In this document: piece after piece, positions 35,084 through 46,257 of the stretch
Position numbering within the stretch: the stretch's first letter is position 1
How the letters are laid out: every line of letters begins with the position of its first letter
Assembly: GCA_964017065.1 (NCBI GenBank)
Contig: OZ024791.1
Span: 284,501 to 348,500, forward strand
Source of the DNA: Haliclona indistincta
Lineage: Eukaryota > Porifera > Demospongiae > Haplosclerida > Chalinidae
Length of the DNA stretch: 64,000 nt
Reading direction: 5' to 3'
Notes under the pieces: generated by a model
Databases searched by the model: none
What the model was told of the DNA's origin: nothing
What the model saw: only the letters and a program-made list of their open reading frames with translations
Program-made: the position numbers and the translations under genes

Positions 35084-36313
35084 GCTAAGCTGTACTGTCT
35101 GCTAACAAAGGCATGAGTCACTACACTCAAGTGCTCAATGGCAAATCTGCTCGTAATATACATCTGCCAGCCACGTGTTGAGGGCTTGGTCACTCACACA
35201 GTGCATCACACCCTAACCAAGAATTCGTCTGTTTCCTGCTTTGCTGCTTCAAAACAGATCAAACTGCTTAACTACTTAAAATCAAAAAGGATGCTAGACT
35301 AAAGTTATGTCTCATCACTCTCATTAGAGTACTAGTGGGCGTTCATGCATGCATGACAAAGTTTTTGCAAATACAGTCGCAAAACCCACTTTGACAAAGC
35401 CTTTTTGTTTTCTTCTGAATTTAAATTTTGGTGAATAACCCAAAAATTCACGTTTTGACAGCCGATGCCAAGTTAATGAATTTCAGCAAAAAAATTCCTC
35501 TTACCCACTATACAGTATAATTTATCTTTTTTTTGTGTATTGTATGTTCCTCGGTTATAGAATGTTTTGGCACACAAATGGGACCATATGCAGTGGTTAT
35601 ATATAATCCACTTCACAAATGTGTGTTAGTGCCAGGTTGTCGTGCATCAACATGCGGACATGCCTGTTCTACTTCTCTCTTTGTTGATGATTTTCAGTAT
35701 TATGGAGGATGATTCGCACATTTTCAACCACCTCAAATGAATGATTCTTTTGTATAATAGCTCCTGTATTGTTCTCAAATTTCATGTTTAGGTCTTAAGT
35801 TTTACTTAATGTTGTGGAGGAGTGTTTTACGTGATTTGTGACACGAGATCACTGCCCGAGTGCCATAAATCATGTCTCACTAACATTAAATGATTTATTA
35901 TTGCTTCTTGGTTGACATCAAGCTTGTGAAGTGCTCGAATGACTCGTGTTGGTGGTGTGAGTGCTGTATGAAAGTTATTGACTGTTCAATATCACACTCG
36001 TGAAAATACAGAGATTAGAGTCCAGGCAGAGCCATTGATGTTGGACATGAAGTAACAATAAAATGTTGTACTTTGATAATAATTTTACTGTGTTAGTTTT
36101 TGATAAGTTTGTACTATTTCAAGATTGTTTACTATTGACTAAGTAGACTGGTGTATGTGTTCATCGGGGAAAGCCCCTAATTAAATGCAATAAGGTGGAG
36201 CATCAGAATGTGTAAACAGTGTTGTAATAATTATGAATACACTAGTTTACTGTTGTTCAGCCAACCAGTTTCACTACTGTGTATACTAATTGAGTGACAT
36301 CTTGCATCTGCTA
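35084..36313. other. Upstream flank of gene 6, no gene seen
   Basis: AT-rich intergenic DNA. Stop codons are frequent in all frames; no repeats or structured elements noted. Confidence 0.5.
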
Positions 36314-37092
36314 ATTATTCCAATGTACTGGTTATGCAGTTCTAATGTACTGGTTATGCAGTTCTAATGTACTGGTTATGCAGTTCTAATGTACTGGTTA
36401 TGCAGTTCTAATGTACTGGTTATGCAGTTCTAATGTACTGGTTATGCAGTTCTAATGTACTGGTTATGCAGTTCTAATGTACTGGTTATGCAGTTCTAAT
36501 GTACTGGTTATGCAGTTCTAATGTACTGGTTATGCAGTTCTAATGTACTGGTTATGCAGTTCTAATGTACTGGTTATGCAGTTCTAATGTACTGGTTATG
36601 CAGTTCTAATGTACTGGTTATGCAGTTCTAATGTACTGGTTATGCAGTTCTAATGTACTAGTTATGCAGTTCTAATGTACTAGTTATGCAGTTCTAATGT
36701 ACTGGTTATGCAGTTCTAATGTACTGGTTATGCAGTTCTAATGTACTGGTTATGCAGTTCTAATGTACTAGTTATGCAGTTCTAATGTACTAGTTATGCA
36801 GTTCTAATGTACTGGTTATGCAGTTCTAATGTACTAGTTATGCAGGACGAATGTACTAGTTATGCAGTTCTAATGTACTGGTTATGCAGTTCTAATGTAC
36901 TGGTTATGCAGGACGAATGTACTAGTTATGCAGGACGAATGTACTAGTTATGCAGGACGAATGTACTGGTTATGCAGTTCTAATGTACTGGTTATGCAGT
37001 TCTAATGTACTGGTTATGCAGGACGAATGTACTGGTTATGCAGGACGAATGTACTGGTTATGCAGGACGAATGTACTGGTTATGCAGAACGA
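36314..37092. repeat. 22-bp minisatellite, about 35 copies
   Basis: Unit TCTAATGTACTGGTTATGCA plus GT. Toward the right end (from about 36845) a variant with GGACGAATG in place of GTTCTAATG becomes common, showing directional spread of a variant. Confidence 0.95.
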
Positions 37093-37222
37093 ATGTTTCA
37101 GATAACTTGAAAAACAATTTTAATTATGATTGCCGCTAGGCAATGATATGTAAGGATGACTATTTTATCAATCATGCAATGTAATCAAGTTCATACTAGT
37201 TGAACTAGTGGGTGGGTGGAGT

Positions 37223-38532
37223 TTAGTAGCAAGCACAGGTCTTGGGGTTGGGATGGCGCAACCTTTGACCGGTAGGGCAAACACGTGCTCGGATGACTTT
37301 GTTTCTGAAAACAAACCTGTAGCGAGGTCTCCCGCCCTTGTTGTTCCCGTTTGATTTAGAGAATGAACGCGAAAATGATCGGGAATCAGATCGTGACTTG
37401 GAGATTGATTTGGATACAGATCGTGAGTTGGAACCACTGCGTGAGTTGTTGGGCCTCTTGCGAATGATTTTTCTTATAGGGAAACGAATTCCACGTTCCT
37501 CTCTCTCATTTATGTCAGCTTCTTCATTTTCAGCATCTCTACCAACACGTTTGAATGGGTATGGTTTGTATGGAAATGGTTTACGAACATCGCTATTGGA
37601 GCGAGATTTGGAATTTGAACGGGACTTTGAAATGGAAATGGATTTTGAAACAGAACGGGAATTAGAACGGGACTTTGAAATGGAAATGGATTTTGAAATG
37701 GAACGGGACTTAGAACGGGACTTTGAAATGGAAATGGATTTTGAAATGGAACGGGACTTAGAACGGGACTTTGAAACGGAAATGGATTTTGAAATGGAAA
37801 TGGATTTTGAAACGGAACGGGACTTAGAACGGGACTTTGAAATGGAAATGGATTTTGAAATGGAACGGGACTTAGAACGAGAATTTGAACGGGACTTTGA
37901 GATAGATTTTGAAAATGAGCGAGATTTTGAGAATGAACGAGATTTTGAACGGGATCTTGAGTTAGACCTTGAGAATGACTTTGAGCGTGATCGAGAGTTG
38001 GAGCGTGATCGTGAGAAAGACTTTGAAAAAGATTTTGAAAATGACCTGGAAAATGAACGAGATCTTGATCTTGGTCGTGGAATAAGCACTCGTACACGTT
38101 GTCTTATGATGACAGAGTCACACCTGCACCTGCAGCGGTTGTAGTCGTACACCTGATGACGTCCACAGGTCACAATACTTTTGAAGGAGCAGCGATTGAT
38201 AGGTCTCTTGATGACCGGGCGTTTGAAGATGGGACGCTTGAAAATTGGTCGTTTGACAATGGGTCGTTTAAAGATTGGGCGCTTGATAACTGGTCGTTTG
38301 AAAATTGGGCGCTTAATCACTGGCTGCCTTATAATAGGACGCTTGAAGTTTGGTCGTTTGACCACAATGGGTCGTTTCACCGCGATGGGACGTCGGTGGA
38401 TTGGACGCTTAATAAAACCAGCGTTGACATACTGTGAATAAAAAGAGTGTCATAACTTTCACTGTAATGGTGTTTACTTACCAGAGCAAAGCAGCCGACG
38501 AGCAGCAACAGCAGAACAGTTTGAGTCTTCAT
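37223..38532 (-). CDS. Secreted CXCXC precursor with KRPIF repeats and long Ser-Arg tail, family gene 7 (419 aa)
   Basis: Exon 1 is 38482-38532 (signal peptide MKTQTVLLLLLVGCFAL). The intron is 38432-38481 (50 bp) and exon 2 is 37223-38431. Residues about 20-85 are repeats of KRPI[FI], strongly basic and hydrophobic in alternation. One Cys module follows, CGRHQVYDYNRCRCRC. Residues about 115-285 are almost only Ser, Arg, Lys plus Phe, Ile, Asn and Val (SRSFSKSISISKSRSKSRS type). RVGRD is a candidate RXXR site, with an acidic spacer, REERGIRF as a second basic site and a second Ser-Arg block. It ends with the closing module CPTGQRLRHPNPKTCACY. Secreted Ser-Arg blocks here are not nuclear splicing RS domains; heavy phosphorylation is a plausible inference. 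Confidence 0.88.
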
Positions 38533-38610
38533 TATCTTACAGCAGAATGTCTTTGACTACTACTGCAAGCAACAAGAGCAACTGTGGTATCTTCTGCCGA
38601 AGTGGCTCAG

Positions 38611-38618
38611 TTTAAATA
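38611..38618 (-). promoter_or_regulatory. TATA-like box of family gene 7
   Basis: TATTTAAA on the minus strand, 78 bp upstream of the ATG at 38532, same spacing class as genes 1, 3, 4 and 5. Confidence 0.55.
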
Positions 38619-38986
38619 CCCACTGCACTCAATTTATGATTATTAGTTGCTCTGTCTACAACCAGAGGATAGTTAGTCTTTGGATGACAATGGATGTCTC
38701 TTGTCCAAAGGAGGTAAAGTCCTGCCTTTATTCAAGGATTGCCTGGTCATGTGTTAGACATTAGTGTGTCTAGTAAAATGCTGTCCTGCCCTCTAGAAAT
38801 TGGTTTATAGTGTTAGATGTCAAAGGTGTGTAGGTGTTAACTTCATTACTGCATAGTGCAGTGCTGGTTGTTGTGGCTTCTTCCATTGCTCCATTGTAGA
38901 CACCATTCATCTCTAGCTAACTTATTATTAAGAGTGTATGATGAAGAAATGTGAGCTGGTTGAATTACAGTGAGTGACTTTAGAGA
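38619..38986. other. Upstream flank of gene 7
   Basis: About 370 bp between the promoter of gene 7 and the 45-bp array. No gene seen. Confidence 0.5.
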
Positions 38987-40231
38987 TGCGTCACTGATGG
39001 TGCATTAATGTATACTGAGTTACTGTCACATGATGTGTCTTATGGTGCATTAATGTATACTGAGTTACTAACACATAATGTGTCTTATGGTGCATTAATG
39101 TATACTGAGTTACTAACACATAATGTGTCTTATGGTGCATTAATGTATACTGAGTTACTAACACATAATGTGTCTTATGGTGCATTAATGTATACTGAGT
39201 TACTAACACATGATGTGTCTTATGGTACATTAATGTATACTGAGTTACTGTCACATGATGTGTCTTATGGTGCATTAATGTATACTGAGTTACTGACACA
39301 TGATGTGTCTTATGGTGCATTAATGTATACTGAGTTACTGACACACGATGTGTCTTATGGTACATTAATGTATACTGAGTTACTAACACATGATGTGTCT
39401 TATGGTGCATTAATGTATACTGAGTTACTGTCACATGATGCGTCACTGATGGTGCATTAATGTATACTGAGTTACTGACACATGATGTGTCTTATGGTGC
39501 ATTAATGTATACTGAGTTACTGACACATGATGTGTCTTATGGTGCATTAATGTATACTGAGTTACTGTCACATGATGTGTCTTATGGTGCATTAATGTAT
39601 ACTGAGTTACTGTCACATGATGTGTCTTATGGTGCATTAATGTATACTGAGTTACTGACACATGATGTGTCTTATGGTGCATTAATGTATACTGAGTTAC
39701 TGTCACATGATGTGTCTTATGGTACATTAATGTATACTGAGTTACTGACACATGATGTGTCTTATGGTGCATTAATGTATACTGAGTTACTGACACATGA
39801 TGTGTCTTATGGTACATTAATGTATACTGAGTTACTGTCACATGATGTGTCTTATGGTGCATTAATGTATACTGAGTTACTGACACACGATGTGTCTTAT
39901 GGTACATTAATGTATACTGAGTTACTAACACATGATGTGTCTTATGGTGCATTAATGTATACTGAGTTACTGTCACATGATGCGTCACTGATGGTGCATT
40001 AATGTATACTGAGTTACTGTCACATGATGTGTCTTATGGTGCATTAATGTATACTGAGTTACTGACACATGATGTGTCTTATGGTACATTAATGTATACT
40101 GAGTTACTGTCACATAATGTGTCTTATGGTGCATTAATGTATACTGAGTTACTGTCACATGATGTGTCTTATGGTGCATTAATGTATACTGAGTTACTGT
40201 CACATGATGTGTCTTATGGTGCATTAATGTA
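38987..40231. repeat. 45-bp minisatellite, main part (about 28 copies)
   Basis: Unit begins TGATGTGTCTTATGGTGCAT and continues TAATGTATACTGAGTTACTG plus 5 bp. The odd unit GATGCGTCACTGATGG recurs near 38987, 39438 and 39981, dividing the array into blocks of about 10 and 12 units with the same final units (a higher-order repeat). Period 45 gives long open frames on both strands; not credited as genes. It is interrupted at 40231 by the Helitron-like element and resumes at 53571. Confidence 0.95.
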
Positions 40232-40830
40232 CAAGAAAGAAAAAGATTTCTTACGAAATCAAAAGGATGTAGGGATGGAGATATAATGAAGAAATCTACT
40301 ACTGGTCCACAATGTAAACAAACAAGGAACTACCCTGGAATGGTAAGACGATTGACTTGCTAACAGACCATAGATCCCTACATCAGTGGCTGCACATAAG
40401 GATTGGATCTAGAGTAATGGGGTTTAACTTAGATTAAGCTAATTTTAAGCATTAATCAACTTTTTCCAGTCAAATTCTGCAGTAAGTGTATAAGTATAGC
40501 CAGCTGGGCTACCAACCTGTATATTTTACTAGACCAAGCTATATTTTACTAGCCCTGGGCTAGCTGGCTAGTGCTAATTTGAAGCCCTGATCTGATAACA
40601 GCACTAATAATTGGATCAATAACAGCATCATAGGTAACATTAGTTCACTCTAGATCCAATCCTTATGTGCAGCCACTGATGTAGGGATCTATGGTCTGTT
40701 AGCAAGTCAATCGTCTTACCATTCCAGGGTAGTTCCTTGTTTGTTTACATTGTGGACCAGTAGTAGATTTCTTCATTATATCTCCATCCCTACATCCTTT
40801 TGATTTCGTAAGAAATCTTTTTCTTTCTTG
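40232..40830. repeat. Giant terminal hairpin of the Helitron-like element
   Basis: Outer arm 40232-40405 (CAAGAAAGAAAAAGATTTCT...) and inner arm about 40655-40830 are inverted copies for about 170 bp. The inner edge CATAAGGATTGGATCTAGAG is mirrored by CTCTAGATCCAATCCTTATG. The loop is about 240 bp. Homologous hairpins cap the two short derivatives. Confidence 0.9.
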
Positions 40831-42619
40831 TTTGTGTTCTTTTTTCTTAAAAATTATTTATTTGCAAATTATCGTTTAATAATAGCTGTCAGGTATAATC
40901 TATATTGTGCTCTGTTTCCTGTTGTTAATAATAATTATAATTAATTTTTATTATTATTAATTATTTTGATACATGCATCAAAATTTTCTTAATAAATAAT
41001 TATTAGCTATGTAGCTATTGGTTCATCTACATCATTAGTATCATGATCTGTAATAATAATAATTATTAAGTCAAGACTCAGTAGAGTACTAGACGGTGAG
41101 CCAGAAAAAAACAGCACGCAAATTGAGCCGTTTCTCTATTTCGGCGTATAGTCCCTTAAAATCTCCTTGGCTTCATCAATAACTTATCCTCTTGCTTGTA
41201 CAGCCTTTGGCAAGTACATTGTTTGACAACAGAGATTGTGAAATGGGTGTTGGCGTATAACATAGTTAGCCTATAGTAACCAACGCTAACTTTTTTTTAA
41301 ATTTCTGCTGTCGAGCAACATGCAAAGGTATTAGGTAATAATCTATTAATAATCCATCTCATTTTTACCATTATACCTCAATGGTACTGCGCTTAGCCTA
41401 TAGCCTATCTACCGGTTAATTGTTGCAATTGCGCATGTGTATAATCTAGAGAGAGCACGCGTCGGTTCTCCACATTTGTATGTGTAACTAGTAAATAGCG
41501 TAAAATCTGATACCACATCAGTCGCCAATACTGCTTGAATTGTGTTAGACTTTCCGGTGGATAGCAGCACTGCACCACGAAAAGGACTGAATCAGTGAGT
41601 CGTTTATGTATTGAGATTGGAAAGTAAATTTATTTGCTATATAGTGGCGAAAAGGACAGCGAGCAGCCGTCAGAAAGGGAAAGGGAGACAAACTCGCCGC
41701 CAGGCGGCCCAGGCTGCCATTGAAAAGGAGATCCAGAACGGTGAGTTGAGTGCGCAATTTGCGCGTGTACAGATCTCGGATTTAGAGTGCCGCGGGAACC
41801 CATCATGTGAGCACGTAGCGCTAGGGCATCTATTTCTGTCAAGGCGCTCTAAATCCTGTAGTTGCCGATGATTCGTCGTCTAAGGTATTTATACTACAGC
41901 TACATGGCAACAATAAACCTACGCAGATTATTTTTAAAACAATGGTTGATGACCGATAAGTTTCTGCAGCACAAGCGTTCCTTCTTTTTCAAAAACACGT
42001 GCTGTGACCCGGCTGCCACACCCACAAACGCTGTTTTGCGTTACGCGTGGCAGTGGCTGATCTTGGACTCCAGCGAACGTTGAGAATGGTAGTAGCCTAG
42101 AGTCTTTTATACGCGCTGTGTGCGTTTATTAGTCTAGCTTTAAGTTGTCAACATAGCAAAAAGCTAGCTAGCTTACTTACGTGCAACACATCAACAAACC
42201 TGCTATTAATCTGAACATAACACAGTAGACTGAATCTATAGAAAAAGAAACATGTTCCATTAACTTCTTGAGTTCCTGCGGAAAAATAAGAGTTCCTGCA
42301 GAATTGAAGATGCATATCATATTTATCACATCATCACATCAAGATGAATAATAATTATTTTCCTCCGTTACTGACTGATCAGATAATAGAATTAGCTGTT
42401 AGTATAATTTTAATTATTGCTTGATTGCTTATTATCCAGTCAGTGATTATGAGCTACACTGTATGTATAATTTTGTGTGAATTTGCTTCTTTGTTTGTGA
42501 TATGGTCATGAAGTCATTGTCATCTCGGTCATTTTATTATTATAATCTGAATGATTGCTTGTTGATTCGATTGTATGTAATTGTCTGTGTTATTATTGTT
42601 TTGCTTACTTCTATTTCAG
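40831..42619. other. Helitron interior left of the proline-rich exons
   Basis: AT-rich to 41100, then GC-richer 41440-42080. A plus-strand open segment (41640-41737) reads KGKGRQTRRQAAQAAIEKEI and ends at a good donor (AACG|GTGAGT). It could be a 5' exon of the proline-rich gene, but its phase does not join the next exon as I place it. A 60-codon ORF with an ATG lies at 41904-42083. Neither is recognised. Confidence 0.35.
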
Positions 42620-43852
42620 GGAGCTTCGACTATTTTTCAAGTAATGATGATAACTCAGTTAGTTACAATGTCAGGATGTGATTATTATTGATGTGTTTTT
42701 TTTTGTCTCAGGGGCTGTCTGATGAAGAATTGGTTAGTATTGTGTATGTAGGCTAGTTATATTTATGTACACATTTTTCAGCTAACAAGCACACCTAGAG
42801 CTGTGGATCCTGAACCTCCACCTGCAGTGGCAGTCCCTCAGCCTGCACCTGCAGTCCCTCGGCCTGTCCCTCAGCCTCCACCTGCAGTCCATCAGCCTGT
42901 CCGTCAGCCTCCACCTGTTGTCCGTCAGCCTCTGCCTCTTGTGTGGGTTCCTCCTCCTAGGCCTGCTCCTCCTCCTAGGCCTGTTCCTCATAGGCCTAGG
43001 GTTCCTCTACCTCCTATGCCTAGGGTTCCTCCACCTGTGGTCCCTCTTCCTGCCAGGCCTAGGGTTCCTCCACCTGCGGTCCCTCTATTGGTTGCTCAGC
43101 CTCCACCTGCGGTCCCTCGGCCTGTCCCTCATCCTCCACCTGGGGTACCTCAGCCTGTCGCTCAGCCTCCACCTGCGGTCCCTCAGCCTGTCGCTCAGCC
43201 TCCACCTGCTGTCCCTCAGCCTATCGCTCAGCCTCCACCTGCGGTCCCTCAGCCTGTCGCTCGACCTCCGCCTGTGGTGCCTCATCCTATTGCTCAACCT
43301 CCACATGCGGTCCCTCAGCCTGTCGCTCGACCTCCACCTGCGGTGCCTCAGCCTATTGCTCAACCTCCACCTGCGGTGCCTCAGCCTGTCGCTCAACTTC
43401 CACCTGCGGTGCCTCAGCCTGTCGCTCAACCTCCACCTGCGGTGCCTCAGCCTGTCGCTCAGCCTCCCCATGCACCTGTGGTACCTCATCCTAGACATGT
43501 GCCAAAACCAAAGGTATATCTCTATAGAGAGTTGTTATAAGGTTGGGCTTTTGTGACACCAAGTAGTGTATAGCCTAGTTGATACTATAATAATGTATAA
43601 ACAAATTACAATAATAGAATGATAAGTTTTGCTACTATAACGTTACTTCTCCTATCAGCCAAAAATTGCATAATTACTGATGATGAATGACATTTTTGTC
43701 TTTGTAGCGTCCTCGAAGACAACTGAAAGGTCGTGCTCCAGTAAGCTACTAGTATAACTAAGTCAGATTATATTAGCTGAATAGCTTTCCACCTAGATTA
43801 ATTACTGCTTTGCTTTTACTTGCAGGTTGTGTTTAAATTTGTGTTCAATTGA
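42620..43852 (+). CDS. Spliced proline-rich repeat gene inside the Helitron (5' end not found)
   Basis: Five exons fit GT-AG borders, all in phase 0: 42620-42640 (GASTIFQ), 42712-42732 (GLSDEEL), 42782-43513, 43708-43740 (RPRRQLKGRAP) and 43826-43852 (VVFKFVFN then stop). The large exon encodes 244 residues of Pro, Val, Gln and Ala, mainly the decapeptide QPVAQPPPAV with variants and a central PRVPPP part. No ATG start is identified; the ORF start in the large exon is a GTG. No signal peptide or domain is visible. It may be a gene captured by the element or an accessory element gene. It lies on the strand opposite the Rep-helicase. Confidence 0.4.
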
Positions 43853-45239
43853 TCGATCGAGATTGGAAACTATAATCTTGGTAAGATAGCCTGACATAAT
43901 TTATGACATATGTACACTTGAAAGGTAGATGAATACTCTGTATAGTCTGTACGTGAGGTACGGAGGGTCAGCCATCTTGTCTGTAAATTTGTGATTCTCT
44001 TTATAGTATACAAACCAGTTCGAGCCAGTATGTGACATCATGTATTATATAGAACTCATGATCAGCTCAAGTGTTTTTTAGCCAAGTTTCTTACTTCTCT
44101 CTGACTATGTGCTTTTACGAAACGATAAATCATTGTAGTTTCAAGTCTTTCAAAGAGTGCCATGTGTGTTAACCATAATCTGTTTGTTCTTAATTCACAC
44201 GCAGCTGGCAGATCGAAGATTGACTCAAGTGTATCCAACACAACTTGTATCGAACAAAACTTGTATCCAACAAAATTAATGTGAACTTCAGAACTTGACA
44301 TTTATCCAAAACAACTTGTATCCAGCAGATGTGAACTTCACATGTATCCAACGAACGTGTACTTCACAAACTTCAATTCACATTTTGTGCCAAGAAAAAT
44401 TAATTTCACTTATAATTAGAATATTCATGGTTATGGTCACGTGGGCTGGTTAATAAACTAGCTAGAATTTTATTATAGTATTAACGCCACACGCCGATCC
44501 GAGGTCACTGGAGCCCTGCACGTAGTTCACTTATCCTGTCAAACACGGCATTGAGACCGTCTGGCTCCGCCAGTTCGTGGGTACTTCGCATCCAGGGACC
44601 TAAGGCTTAGCGAAACTGAATCGAGGCATGTCTATTATCCAGTTAATTATTTTCAAATTTTATTATTGTTCAAATTTTCATAAAAAAAGTAGCTTGAAAT
44701 ATTTCAGAAATAAAGTAGCTTGAAATATTACGTGATGTGTATCACCTGCAAGAATAAATATTGTTATTAAGTCAGTTGAGTGTAATAATCTAGTACCTTT
44801 GGTCAATCTTGTTTGGCAATAATAAATATATTCGAGACTGTCTTGGTTTCTCCAAATGTGACATTAGGAATTTTCAAACCAACCACAATGGGTACTCAGC
44901 CACTCTACCAACGACAAGGTGCAGTCTAACAGAGTGGAAAAATAACTTGGTCTTGTCTATAGACCTTTCACACACACACACACTAGTGTGATAGAGAAAA
45001 CAGTTCCCCTGATTGTTAATCTGTAGAGAGATAAAAGAATGTAAATAATCAAAAGAGAGAAAATAGTATAGAGAGTAGACCATCCTTATCCAGCCCTAGG
45101 AATGCAATTCAAGCAAGGAAAACATTACAAAGATAAGCTCATAGCATGAGAAAGATAAGGCATGATGTTATTGACACAAATTTAATCCATTGGAAAAGGA
45201 GGTCTATTGTACTTGCCTGCATAATATCCAGTACTCATT
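43853..45239. other. Helitron interior, no gene seen
   Basis: It contains short repeats around 44215-44350 (variants of CTTGTATCCAACA and GTGAACTTCA). A GC-richer segment lies at about 44480-44640, bounded by AT-rich DNA; I could not identify it as a known RNA. There are no credible ORFs. Confidence 0.4.
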
Positions 45240-45543
45240 ACAACATACATACTCACATAATACATACACACATCCAGCACACATCACATAATACACACAT
45301 CACATAATACACACACACATAATACACATACACATCCAGCACACATCACATAATACACACACACGTAATACACACATCATATAATACACACACGAGTAAT
45401 ACACACACACGTAATACACACACACGTAATACACACACACACATAATACACACACACACGTAATACACACACACGTAATACACACACACACATAATACAC
45501 ACACACACACGTAATACACACACACGTAATACACACACACGTA

Positions 45544-45596
<53 letters not shown>

Positions 45597-45660
45597 ATAC
45601 ACACACACACGTAATACACACACACACACACATAAAACACACACACACATCACATAATAC
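45240..45660. repeat. CA-rich microsatellite with TAATACACAC interruptions
   Basis: Runs of ACACAC broken by periodic GTAATAC or ATAATAC motifs, with a pure CA block at about 45545-45595. It yields Cys-Val open frames on the minus strand that are not genes. Confidence 0.95.
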
Positions 45661-46257
45661 ATAACACAATGTAATACACATTATACATGATAGTATTATA
45701 TACACACTAACAATACAGGTAGTATATCAGATTGCATTGACGACATGTATGTACAGTGGATTGTCTATGTAAACTTGAGGTTGGTGAACTTTACAACACA
45801 AATTAAGTAACATCACTTGCATCAGGACTGGGTATCTATAATCAACTGACCCACTGACATCCGCGTCTATCACTGTGCACATTAGCAGACACAACATTAC
45901 GTGACCATCATGCACTGGTCGACAACCATGATATGGGTTGATCCGCCTATGATGCACCAGCTTTAGAGCAGAGGTAGTTTGTCAGGATCATAGATGATGT
46001 GAACTGAAGACATGTGAATAAACTCAATGCTAGTATCAGCAGAGTAATGATCACACGGAGGGTTTAGTGAGCTATCAACAGCAGAGAAGACACCATGCAT
46101 GGTCACTAACAACTAGCGCTTTATTTAGAGCACAACATTACTAAGCTTCATTGTAGTGAAGTACACTGGTGCTCAATTGAGGTACCAAGGCTAACTCCAC
46201 GATGAGAGCACATAACATCATTGTATTGTACAATGTCCTTACTTTCATTTCCAGTGA
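45661..46257. other. Downstream region of the Rep-helicase gene
   Basis: About 600 bp between the microsatellite and the stop codon at 46258. The 76-codon minus-strand ORF at 45727-45957 has no recognisable domain. Confidence 0.4.

Noticed and set aside
37223..38380. Ser-Arg tail as a nuclear RS splicing factor domain
   Set aside because: The protein has a signal peptide, no RNA-binding domain and Cys-rich secreted modules at both ends.
38991..40286. Long ORFs on both strands in the 45-bp array
   Set aside because: Period divisible by three keeps frames open on both strands; no start context, signal peptide or introns.
44480..44640. GC-richer segment in the Helitron that might be an RNA gene
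   Set aside because: No tRNA A/B boxes in proper spacing, no recognisable rRNA or snRNA sequence.
45300..45705. Cys-Val repeat ORFs
   Set aside because: Translation of a CA microsatellite.
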